Assembly: GCF_000350225.1 (NCBI RefSeq)
Contig: NW_005178973.1
Span: 62,001-126,000 of the forward strand
DNA length: 64,000 nt
Direction: 5' to 3'
Source: Chondrus crispus
Taxonomy: Eukaryota > Rhodophyta > Florideophyceae > Gigartinales > Gigartinaceae
This document shows positions 30,744-40,684 of the stretch, piece by piece. Position numbers and translations under genes: made by a program. Within the stretch, counting starts at the first letter, position 1, and each line of letters starts with the position of its first letter. The notes under the pieces were generated by a model. That model was not told where the DNA came from. It did not search any database and was given only the letters and a program-made list of their open reading frames with translations.

Positions 30744-31170
30744 CTACATCGCCGGAGCGCTGTTCGCCGTGGTCTGCAGGAGCTGAAAGTAAGCGTGCCC
30801 CGCGAGGAGGTGGTGCTGCTTGCGAAAGGGCTTGCCTTTGGTCGGGAGGGCGATGCCGCGCGTGACGACGTCCTTCTTGAGGCGCGCGTTCTCGTGGCGC
30901 AGCTCCAGCGCGCGGTCGTACAGCGCCGCGACGCGCGACTTCTCGCCCGAGATGCGCCCGTCCAGGTCCTCGATGATCCGCTTGCGGTTGTAGTAGCACC
31001 GGCTGGACGACTCCCGGTTCTTGCGCCGCCGCTCGGCCGCCTTGTCCACCCGCGTCGTCGACGACGTCGACGACAGCGACGAGTCCGACGCCCGCTTGCG
31101 CAGCACGCCTGCCGCGCCCAGCCGCTGCCGCGCGCGCGCCCCGCCCGGAGGGGAAGGGGGCGGCGGTTCT

Positions 31171-31205
<35 letters not shown>

Positions 31206-31508
31206 TTGTGGTTGTGGTGGTGGTGGTGGTTGTTGGTAAGGTGGTAGTTGATGTTGTTGGTGTTGTACATACACGGGCGAGACGGGCGAGACGGGCGAGA
31301 CGGGCGCGCCGTACGGCAGGATGTGCGCGGCCAGGATATCGAACGAGAGCGGGCGCAGCGCGGCGCACGGCGAGGCGCGGCGCGCGGACCCCAGCGGGTC
31401 GCGCACGAGAGCGTCCGGCGCGAGCAAGGCGGAGAAGTCGAGCGGTGCGGGCGGCAGCAGTCCGCACAGGGGCGGCTCATCGCGCAGCGGCTGCACGAGG
31501 CCCGTCAT
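30744..31508 (-). CDS. bZIP protein with poly-Q tract
   Basis: A 254-residue protein. The N-terminal half is Pro/Leu-rich, with SPVSPVSPV, a run of 13 Gln (mostly CAG codons) and poly-Pro, typical of activation regions. The bZIP is in the C-terminal half: basic region RRKNRESSSRCYYNRKR, then Leu at +18, +32, +39 and +46 from the basic Asn and Asn at +43. The +8 position is Tyr instead of Arg. It does not carry the N-terminal module of the other two bZIP proteins. Probably nuclear; the target sequence is unknown. Confidence 0.87.
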
Positions 31509-31539
31509 ATCCGGGGCTCGTGGGGAAGCGGGACGGGGT

Positions 31540-31549
31540 GGGGGGGGGG
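31540..31549 (-). promoter_or_regulatory. 10-nt C-run upstream of the poly-Q bZIP
   Basis: Ten G on the plus strand, 32 nt before the start codon. Same pattern as other genes here. Confidence 0.4.
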
Positions 31550-31737
31550 AGCGGGATGCCGTCGGGCGGGGGTGGAAGCGCGGGGCCGCGTGTATAAAAA
31601 GGGGCCGCGCGCGCGCGCGGCAAGCGAGCGCGGTACACGTGCGGGCGCAAGAGAGGACGCGGGGGGCCGGCCATAACGCGCGGCGCGGGAGGCGCGGGCC
31701 GCAGATCCGGCTGTCATCGAAATGCGAAACAGATCAT

Positions 31738-31811
31738 CCAATGGCGACGCGCTTCGCATCCCGCGCCCAATCGCCGCATCCCGCGCCCCGCGAGGGGGCG
31801 CGCGCGCCAAT
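31738..31811. promoter_or_regulatory. three CCAAT boxes
   Basis: CCAAT occurs at 31738, 31767 and 31807 on the plus strand, the last two in the same CCAATCGCCGC context. They lie 230-300 bp upstream of the minus-strand bZIP start. NF-Y acts in either orientation, so a link to that gene is possible. Confidence 0.4.
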
Positions 31812-32004
31812 CGCCGCGCGCCGCGACCCCGCTTTTTGCCACCGGCGCACACCGCCCCCGCCCACCCGCCCCCCCGCCGGTCCTCGAGCTGTCAGCCCGT
31901 GTAATGCGCAAGCTTTGCTGCCGCGCCATGCGCCGCGCACCCGTTGGCCCCCGCTCCTCCACCGCACCGCCGTGCTCCCACACCGCTCGCCTACTTGTAC
32001 CCTT

Positions 32005-32312
32005 NNNNNNNNNNNNNNNNNNNNNNNNNNNNNNNNNNNNNNNNNNNNNNNNNNNNNNNNNNNNNNNNNNNNNNNNNNNNNNNNNNNNNNNNNNNNNNNN
32101 NNNNNNNNNNNNNNNNNNNNNNNNNNNNNNNNNNNNNNNNNNNNNNNNNNNNNNNNNNNNNNNNNNNNNNNNNNNNNNNNNNNNNNNNNNNNNNNNNNNN
32201 NNNNNNNNNNNNNNNNNNNNNNNNNNNNNNNNNNNNNNNNNNNNNNNNNNNNNNNNNNNNNNNNNNNNNNNNNNNNNNNNNNNNNNNNNNNNNNNNNNNN
32301 NNNNNNNNNNNN
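32005..32312. other. assembly gap (308 N)
   Basis: Undetermined bases in a GC-rich intergenic region. Confidence 0.99.
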
Positions 32313-32609
32313 TGCCCGAGCGCGCGCCCCTCTTCCCCACGCCACGCGTGTAACCGTTTTGCACATGCCCCCCCTCCCCCACTGCCGGGGGACGCAAGCG
32401 TTTCTACAGAGTATTACTACTACATTACAGTGCCTGCGTACTACTACTACCACTAGTACTACCTCAATCCTCAGCCCGGACAGTTAAGACAAACGTGGTA
32501 TGGAACATGGTGTACCGCATCTACCCAAGGGTAGAATGGCCACTGCATTTGCAAAGAGTGTCAGCCATGAACAACACAAACACCATTTCACCAATAACCA
32601 CATATTAGT

Positions 32610-33270
32610 AAGGTTGTCCGTAAAGTCACGAAAACGCGTGGGGGCGAGTTTGCTCGGATTTTTTTCAAACAACGCGTATGGCAAAACTCATACCATACCG
32701 AAAACTGGGGGCATGTGAGTTTTCCGCGAGTTTCACATCCGCCTCATCACAGCAGTGCCGGTTCGACCCGTCTTGAAGGAAGGAAAACGAGCTGCGTCTT
32801 CCGTTCTTTTCATCACCACAAACGAGTCTCAGACTGCACGCGTCGTATCGATATGCGTCATGGACGCCCCTATCGCTTCATCTGCCCAGAGTCCATCAAT
32901 GGATGAAAGCGCGACAGAATCTGCCACAGATGCCGCCGAAGGAACCGCGAAAGATAGAAGCTTCTAAAACCCCGGTCCTCCCCAAAACGGCCCCCCCTCA
33001 GGCTATCAAGAAGACGAAACACACCGCCCTTTCGACTGACAACCTTTCTATCCTTGTGGCGAGCTACAATATTCGCTTCACCGAATATTCACGCGGGTGC
33101 ACGTGATCCGTCGGGCGGCACAACGATGTACGGTACAGCAGGTACGTTGCTGGAGGTCAGTCTGCAAAAACTCGTGATGGAATTGATTAAATTAATCTCG
33201 GGTTTACTTTATGTCCAGCGAGTTTGTGGACAAATGGAAAAAAAACAACGCGTTATTTTATAGACAACCT
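32610..33270. mobile_element. possible non-autonomous DNA transposon
   Basis: The left end AAGGTTGTCCGTAAAG and the reverse complement of the right end, AAGGTTGTCTATAAAA, share the first nine bases and TAAA. The 661-bp interior has no transposase. A clear target duplication is not visible, and one internal copy of GACAACCTT (33037) complicates the boundary. Confidence 0.35.
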
Positions 33271-33324
33271 TCCTGTATTTACCCCACCCCCTTTTGCACA
33301 AACTCTGCTACACCACCAACGGGA

Positions 33325-33632
33325 GAGCGGCAACGGAGATTCGCCCCAGGAGATACGCCATCCTGTACGGTAGTTGGCAAGTTGCTAGCGTTTCCCCCTC
33401 ACGCTCGGGCACTCTCCTAGCTGTTTCTACTAAAGTGGCAAAAAGGAGCACAAATGCGTCGGGGGGGCATGACGATGGCGTCCCTTTGGGCGTATATCCC
33501 GGGCCGAATCTCCGCTGCCGCCCTCATGCCCCCCGACCCATTCATGCTCCTTTTTGCCACCATAGTAGAAACAGCAAGGAGAGTGCCTGAGCGTGAGGGA
33601 GAAACGCTAGCATCTTGCCAACTACCGTACAG
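33325..33632. repeat. folded repeat of form A-B-A'-B'
   Basis: Segment B (33363 to about 33472) returns inverted at about 33523-33632 with about 92% identity by eye. Segment A (33325-33362) returns inverted between them (33474-33525) with about 10 extra bases. The B arms alone would make a hairpin of about 110 bp. Confidence 0.8.
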
Positions 33633-35889
33633 TCGCCCCTTCTACTTTACTTTTTCCGAATTCATGCACCACCCATGTCTCATTTGCAGGTAGAGAGCCT
33701 GCTCTCAAGAGCAGTCTTACTTGCAGCAACGGCACACCCGTTGAAACCAATACCCTACCCACTCAACGTACAAAAACTCCATTTCCATTTCTCACCTCCC
33801 CGTCTCTCTCTGTCCACAAGGAATCCAGGAAACCGCTGCAAAGGCCCTCCTTTTTCCCTCATCCCTTTGTTCCACGCCTACCTAGAGTGTGCACGAAAGC
33901 TGCAACGCATAAAAGGGCACAGCGGGCACAGTGCAATGTGAACAAAAAAGGTCAAAGAAACGCCCCCACATCCCCACATACTGTACCTCACCCCGCGCCG
34001 CTTTAACTTCTTTACCGTCACGCCCTAAAGATTCACCAACGCCATCCAAGCTACTGAAACCTTCAAAGGGCACTGTATTGGTCCTACCAGCGCCTCCAAT
34101 TTGCCTCTGGAAAATGAGTAGATGAGTGTTCACATCGTGATCTTGCTTCCAGTGGGAGCTTGACACTATTCTAATACCGCCACCCATGCGTGTAGCAGGA
34201 AAAAATCTACTTTCCTGGTTTAGCAGACACTAGCCCCCCAACCCAACGTCACTTTTGACACCCCATATGTCCCTTTTACTCGCTCAGTCGCTGTCATTAA
34301 CGACCGTCCCCCGAGGATACCGTCTCGCAGCTCCTGCACATTCGGAACAACTAAATCATGCACTCAAAAGCAACTCAGCCATGCATCATTCGGTCGAGTG
34401 TCGTCACCATCACTCTCCCTCGTGCCTCTAGCTTCTTATTCCTCCCTTAGCTGTTCCAGGTCGGACTTTATATATTTCACGAGTGTAGTTTCGTCTATGT
34501 AATTACAGTATACACGACATCATGACTCCTGCGAAAAAGTTCGCTTCTGATCCCCCGCAATCACTGGTAAAACATGAACGACAAACACAGAAACAAAACT
34601 ATCCGGCATCTGAGACATACTGAATCTGCTCGACATGTACTCCAACAAGGCTTGAAATCTCTGTCCAAAACACCAAACTTTACACTTCTCTCTCACTTTC
34701 TTCAATCGTTGTTTTGCAGTAACCGTTCCATTTATGTCCTGTCAAAAGATTCCTGCTCCTACCCAGTAGTTTTGTCATGTCGTCTTAAACACAAGCAAGG
34801 ATTAGTCGGAGTTCTATCCATATTCTATCATCATTTTCTGCGTCTCTGGCGACTAGTTTTTATTCATTACTTCTCTACCACCTACCGCGTATGCTGCCGT
34901 GTATTCTGCCGTATCTTGGTATATGTTTTAGAGAAAAAAGAGGGATATACCGTTCTGCTACAGAGATTCCTAGTGACGGGTTGCCTGTATTTTCCATTTC
35001 CCAACCTCTTGGATGCATTCAATTGCCACCGGCAGCCCCCTAGGCAGCCCCTAGGATATCGCAGCATCTTAAGAGCCTAGGGCAATTCAAACACGGGTTG
35101 GATTATATGGCGTTCCTTTTGCCTCAGATAAAATACTGTTCTGTGGTGAGTCGAAAAAAGTTGCCGCGTGTGCGGGAACGAGTGTCGCATACGGCAGTAT
35201 AGATACAGGCCTCAGCAACAGACTGAGTGGGTGGATATCGCAATGCACACACCGACGGTATCAAAGTGTCCGTGGGTCATGAAGTGCTCATGCTGCACAT
35301 AAACATGTACGCATTTGTCAGTTATAACGGAAAAGTCACAATGCTATTGTAGAGAATAAAAGCAAGGGCAATCGCAACATCAAAGATAGGGACAGGGACA
35401 GCGTTCAAGCATTTTTTCTTTGTGCTCTCTGACTTGATCGTATATTAGGGCTTCATCAATTGAGTAATCGTATCAGCCGTGGATCCCATAGCTGCACAGT
35501 AGTCAGCGGGTGTGATGGCCATCCAATAATTAAGTCGTTCACATAAAAATAAAAAATAAAAAATAAAAGAGTCCGTTCCCTTTAAACAAATGTATCGCCG
35601 TGGAAGAAAATTTAGCAACTCTGTTCTCACGGGCACCGGATTGCCCATGAGACACACGAGTTTCCTCGAAAGCCTATGCTGGTAAAAGCTTTGAACAACT
35701 TTCTCTGCCTGTTCCGCTGAAAATTCGGTGCAGTCTCCTTGCACAAGTTTCTGGTTCGCCCAAACCGTCTCGACTTAATAGCGGACCAGGTTCCCATGTG
35801 TAGTAGCTGACTCGTACAAATAGCAACGAGAATGTCGTGTTCCCTTTTTTGGGCTGCTGCCCAAAGATGATAGTTGATGTTAGTATTTG

Positions 35890-35999
35890 TAACGGGCCTT
35901 CTGAATGGGACATGAAATATTGACTCATGCAGACTCAGCGGAAGTAACGGGCCTTCTGTATGGGACATGAAATATTGACTCATGCGGACGCAGTGGAAG
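35890..35999. repeat. 55-bp tandem duplication
   Basis: Two adjacent 55-bp copies (both opening TAACGGGCCTTCTG) differ at four positions. Confidence 0.85.
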
Positions 36000-36087
36000 C
36001 AGGACACCCACGGGCGAAGTAACCTGACTAGCAAGTTACGACCTGCCAGAGGGACAACTGGAGATAGTATAAGTACTGCAGTTGACC

Positions 36088-37564
36088 TCACCAAGTAAAA
36101 AAGGGATCAGTGTCAGAGCATTGGTCGTGAAGAACTTCGTATCGCGCAGGAGTGGCCACACATGATACGTCAAAGAAGTCATCTCGCTCCATCAACTCAA
36201 ACGGAGCCGCTTCTTCTGAGATTCTCAGAGCCTCCGACACATAGAGGCCAGCCATTTCCGCCATCACCACTGGTTGAAGTGAATGCCGGAGATACATGAG
36301 CAGAGAGAACGCCGCCAACAAAATGAAAGTCAGCGATAACCAGTTTAGCACACGAAAGTTCTCCCGCCATATCACACCCTTGTTCTCAAACATGTCTCCG
36401 CTTGGGAGCATCATATCTCGCGTGTTGGGCCCCACAACAGCTATCCCCAATAGAGTCTTTGAAAAACGTATCCGCGAACTTCATTGCTGCGTTGCCTCGG
36501 GGTGACACTGCCGTAAACGTCGTTGTATATCGCCGTGAGAGTTCTTTCAATAACCGTTTCTCTTTATTGACGACAAACACATCCACTCCTTCACTTTCTG
36601 AGACTTTAAAAGTGAAATCGATTTCGTTCAGGCGCTTCGCATTCATACTGTCGTCTTCTGTGCTTAATCGATAGGTGGAAAACAAGAAAGCAACAAATTG
36701 TCTGTGGACCGCACTGATTGTTCTCTCTCGGGAAGCTCTCATGTCAGACTTGCTCATGAGACGCTCTTTTCCCCTTGTTTCATAGGCACCGCTAAAACGT
36801 TCTCCAAACTTCCCGAGTCTGAAGTAAGCCTTCGCTGAGTAGTTGTTATCCTCGCTCCCAATTCTGAGAAAACGGTTGCTGCCAAACTGGTGAAGATCTG
36901 ACCGAATTTCCACATCGACCGGGAGTGTGGCACTCTGAAAAGAGTCTGCAGTACGGTTGACAGTAGACGTGAAGCATGTGCTAAGGAAAGTGTTGCTCTG
37001 GACAACACCCTGTAGAGATACGTTGGTGCAAGGAGGGTTGATGCTGGTTTTCGCTGCCTGGTATATGGGGTCAAAATTCGGATTTAGCGGTTCGACAATT
37101 CGGAAGGTGGCGACGTCATTGAGAACTTCCCGTTCTTCTGGGTTTGTTAAAAACAATACCAAAACTTCAAGTCCGAATGATGCAGTAAAAACGAATAGCG
37201 CAGCGAAAACAAGCCGAATAGTCAGGCCTCTCTGACTCTTGACTCGGAAGAGAGATCTGAGTTTGAATTCACGGGCAAGGTTTGATAGGTGGTTGATAGA
37301 GAAGCTGAAAGTGGAGACGGACCCTTCCCTCGTTCTTAACAAGAGGCCAGTTACGACTCCTTCTATGGTCAGAAGGAGAAGCAGTGAGAGAACGGCAACG
37401 ATAACATCGTCGTGTTCGGTGAGATCTTTAGAGAAAAGGCCAGTCAAGCGAAGAGAGACTTGCATTTCACCTTGCAGAAAGGAAGCGATGTCTTTCTTGG
37501 TTATGGAAGGGGGCAAGACGTCCGATTCAGAAGGGACGAGAGAGGCGTAGTTGACACCGTGCAT
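36088..37564 (-). pseudogene. three-pass membrane protein, frameshifted copy
   Basis: Paralog of the plus-strand gene at 38.9-40.6 kb. The first 390 or so residues read from an ATG at 37564: a cytosolic start, TM1 (VAVLSLLLLLTIEGVVTGLLL), a basic loop (FKLRSLFRVK), TM2 (LVFAALFVFTASFGLEVLVLFL), then a large loop of about 230 residues with paired Cys (PPCTNV ... STCFTS). Near 36430-36450, at a GGGG run after FFKDSIG, the paralogy jumps to another frame. That frame continues GPNTRDMML ... FRVLNWLSLTFILLAAFSLLMYL (TM3) to a stop at 36088. One indel therefore separates a near-complete gene. It may be a true pseudogene or a homopolymer sequencing error. I do not recognise the family. Confidence 0.75.
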
Positions 37565-38898
37565 TTCAGAAAAGAGCTCTCAAAATTCTGAGCGAGGCAT
37601 TGCAGAAAGATCAGTTGGGGTTTGCGGATTGCGACCTGAAAATGCGTTCACTGCAGAGGCGAATTCGACTGACGAGGTGCGTGAGATAGTGCGCGATGAA
37701 CTGAGTGGGGGCTATGGTTTGAAGGGGGAGATGACGAAGTGCTCAAGCAGAAATCTCATGACGGTTTGGTCACCAGGACTGCAAATTGGAGCACTCCAGG
37801 AAGACAAGGAAAAGGGAGCCTCGTTATTTCTGAGCGAGAAATTGTTGGGCGGAGTGAGAGAGGTGTTCTCTACTGCAAAGACTAGAGAGAAGGGGCGCAG
37901 TTAGAGAGCACTGTACTGATCCTGAAGTCGTGGATTCGACAGGATTATACATCAATTCTTGGGCAGCAGGCTCAAGAGCCATGGCGTTGCGAAATGAAGC
38001 CTCCTGACTAGAATGACTTGTCGCACTACAGAGCAATGTCTCGATAGAGTGTAGCAAAATATGGCGCTCATTGGAAGCCCGCTCAGTTCACTGTACGTCT
38101 TCCGAAGGGGGGAGTTTTGGCTAAAACGGGAGGGTGTCGCCTTGTTTCTGCCGTTGCGGTCATTGTATATCGTCTGTTCACTTTGTCGAGGCTTCACTCT
38201 ATCGAGACTATACTCTGTATATTTTTCATTCTGACAGATTGATACGTTCTGATGTCTTAATGCAGGGACAGCGTGTAGTACGGTTTTATAGAGGCGTAAA
38301 CAGGCTTTTCCTGTAGAGCTGGAGTAGAGCAATGCTTTTACTGCAGGATAAGGACAATATAAGAGCAGTATTCTTCGACCATGCGCTATTCTGATGCGAA
38401 CATGCATGCCCTGCAACTCATGAAGAGCATTTTTCGTAGCTTCGCCTATTTAGCAGACCATGATACTGGGGTGTACAGTACGCCACCTGTGTGCGCACCC
38501 GTTGACCAAACTCTTCGCGCCTCCTATCCCTGTCCCAAATTATTGCGACTGCTGCCCAGCGTCAGGCTTTAGTACAATATCCTGCCTCATACACCCTCTT
38601 GCAGCGCATCCATACCTTGCTGCCAACATCGAACTTCCCATTTTAATGCACTGATGACGATGCTAGTCGAATCACTCAAGCACTGTGTGGTGTGCTGCTG
38701 ATCTTAACCCTTGAAAAACTTCTAGAGAAGTCTGCTATGCAATTGTGTGCCCTTCGGCCCCTTTCCGTGTGCACCAATAGACAAATTCTTTTCTTGGTAG
38801 GCTAAAGTTTCCCACACCCCCAGCAACTCTCTCGATTTCGTCTTCATTCGACAAGTCGCCCAGTGCAAATCATTTGTCTGGGCAAGACCCAACGTACT
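37565..38898. other. divergent intergenic region between membrane-protein paralogs
   Basis: About 1.3 kb with no gene seen. It should contain both promoters. Open frames such as 37551-37904 have no motif. Confidence 0.5.
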
Positions 38899-40626
38899 AT
38901 GTATTACGAAGAATTCGACGACCAAGGCTCATTCTTTATCTTCAGGGATGGCGGACAAGATTTAGGTTCTATAGCTGATATTCAGGTTCCAAAAGGGGAG
39001 GGAACTGCCTCGTTTCTGCGGGAAGACTTGAGGGTCGCCTCTAAAGTGGGGAATACGTTTACCAACGACTTGACAGGGCAAGATGACGTGCTGGTCGCTG
39101 TACTATCTCTCATTCTTCTCCTCGTCATCCAAGGAATTGTTTCCACTGTTTTGCTGCGCACGCGCGACGGAAAGGTGTCTACCTTCAGTTTTGCTGTCAA
39201 GCAGGTGGTGGAACTTGCTCGTGACTTCAGACTGAAGAGAATTTGGGAGGGCCCGAAAGTGGGAGAGACATTCAACAACAGGTCTAAAAAGAACAGGATT
39301 GACATTCGGCTATTCATGATTGCAATCGTTGTAGTCCTCGGCACATTCGGGCTTGAGGTACTTATTTTGTTTCTCACCGAACATAAAGGCCGCGGTGTCA
39401 CAAATCGGATAGTCGCATTGAAATTGGAATATCCATTCAATCCGGACTGGGGGGCCGTACGATTTCACAACCGCGCATCCCTCAATCGTCCTTGCCTAGC
39501 GCTGGCGCTCTTGGGTGATGTTGACCAAGGGAAGAGTCGCATCACTACCTGTGTAACAACAACCTTGGGGACAGATGCTTTCGATAAGTTCGAAAATGCG
39601 ACAGAAATACAACAGCTTTCGATCATCAGCGAAGTTCACGAATATGGAATGGATCATGCTGTGCAGATTGGGGAAGAGTTTGCCAGGTACCAGGCGCGGG
39701 CATTCTTCAACCTCGGTGATCAAAGACAGAGGATCATGAGCCGGGATGGCGAACTGCCCGGTGCGACCCGCGACAGGATGAGAGTTCTGCACAGGCAATA
39801 TTTAGCCATTCTTTTCAACACGTACAAGCAAGAGGTAGACGATGAGGCGATGAATCTGGAGAGATTGCAACAAATCCACGGAAGCATAAAATTTGAACAA
39901 GCCGAGGGGAAAGATATCCCGATTGTCACGGCTTCAGATGGTGATGAAACAAAAGTTTTGAAGGCGTCCAAATCTCAGCGATTCTTCTCACAGGTCAATG
40001 CCAAGGTACCCTTCGGCAGAGCTGCGTTGCGGGCGGCGCAGCCGGTGTTTAAAAGCTGCATGGCTGTGCAAGTTCGTCAATGGAATTCACGGGATTTGTT
40101 CGCGAACGGGATAGAAGAGGATGCCGTCGCGGAAATCTGGAGCGAACAAGTAAGAGTTATCAATTGGCTCTCCCTGACTATAATCTTGGGGGTTGCTGTT
40201 TTCATTCTAGGCCTGCTTCGGCATCTTCTAAAACCAGTAGCGACGGCGGAGATTGCAGCGTTGTTTGTGAGGGACGCGGTCGGGGCACAGTTGGACCGAC
40301 CTGGAACGCAGACCGGGGGGAATGAGAGATCCCGGTTCCTACCGCACCATCGGCCGCGGAGCGGTATGCAGGTTACGGGGATGGAGCCCAGTCAAGATGG
40401 AATCACAGGCGACTCGTTTTCAGTTCCGATGAGCAGCTTTTCTAGTGTGCCGATCGACATGGGCGAGGTCCAAAGGACGGATGGGGCCGGGTTGCGCGGG
40501 ACGAGTGGAGACTACATTTTTCGCAGCGCCGGTACCTCGCATCATAGGCGGATGGCGCAGAGCTCGGCGGATGTTTCCATGGAAATGGGGGGAATTGATG
40601 GTAGGGTCAGCGGTAATCATCCCTGA
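38899..40626 (+). CDS. three-pass membrane protein of unknown family
   Basis: A 575-residue protein from the ATG of MYYEEFDDQ. Predicted TM1 is about 64-86 (VLVAVLSLILLLVIQGIVSTVLL), TM2 about 138-159 (FMIAIVVVLGTFGLEVLILFL) and TM3 about 421-440 (WLSLTIILGVAVFILGLL). The roughly 260-residue segment between TM2 and TM3 has Cys pairs (RPCLAL ... TTCVTT, KSCMAV) and a conserved helix around RDRMRVLHRQYLAILFNTYKQE. That block matches RERTISAVHRQFVAFLFSTYRLS in its paralog. The tail after TM3 is Ser/Gly/Arg-rich and probably cytosolic. The layout (large domain between TM2 and TM3) could suit a surface sensor, but no known domain is recognised. A Tc1 element begins 59 bp after the stop. Confidence 0.82.
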   Translation: MYYEEFDDQGSFFIFRDGGQDLGSIADIQVPKGEGTASFLREDLRVASKVGNTFTNDLTGQDDVLVAVLSLILLLVIQGIVSTVLLRTRDGKVSTFSFAVKQVVELARDFRLKRIWEGPKVGETFNNRSKKNRIDIRLFMIAIVVVLGTFGLEVLILFLTEHKGRGVTNRIVALKLEYPFNPDWGAVRFHNRASLNRPCLALALLGDVDQGKSRITTCVTTTLGTDAFDKFENATEIQQLSIISEVHEYGMDHAVQIGEEFARYQARAFFNLGDQRQRIMSRDGELPGATRDRMRVLHRQYLAILFNTYKQEVDDEAMNLERLQQIHGSIKFEQAEGKDIPIVTASDGDETKVLKASKSQRFFSQVNAKVPFGRAALRAAQPVFKSCMAVQVRQWNSRDLFANGIEEDAVAEIWSEQVRVINWLSLTIILGVAVFILGLLRHLLKPVATAEIAALFVRDAVGAQLDRPGTQTGGNERSRFLPHHRPRSGMQVTGMEPSQDGITGDSFSVPMSSFSSVPIDMGEVQRTDGAGLRGTSGDYIFRSAGTSHHRRMAQSSADVSMEMGGIDGRVSGNHP

Positions 40627-40684
40627 TGTGGAGCACCATGACTACGGTAGTGTTTCCAGTGTCTATCGGACCATTGTCCTCATA

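Larger units (their letters stand above)
32313..36087. other. long non-coding region with repeats
   Basis: About 3.8 kb, AT-richer toward the right, with no gene I can support. It contains the possible transposon at 32610-33270, the folded repeat at 33325-33632 and a 55-bp tandem duplication. Frames at 34.57-35.08 kb and 35.63-36.09 kb lack motifs. Confidence 0.5.

Noticed and set aside
31588..31700. TATAAAAA at about 31591 as promoter of a plus-strand gene
   Set aside because: No supportable plus-strand gene follows before the gap, and the bZIP gene lies on the other strand.
34574..35080. 168-codon plus-strand frame
   Set aside because: AT-rich, Cys/Leu/Phe-biased composition with no motif; looks like chance.
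35627..36094. 155-codon minus-strand frame containing the 55-bp tandem repeat
   Set aside because: It begins downstream of the frameshifted membrane-protein gene; composition and repeat content suggest non-coding sequence.
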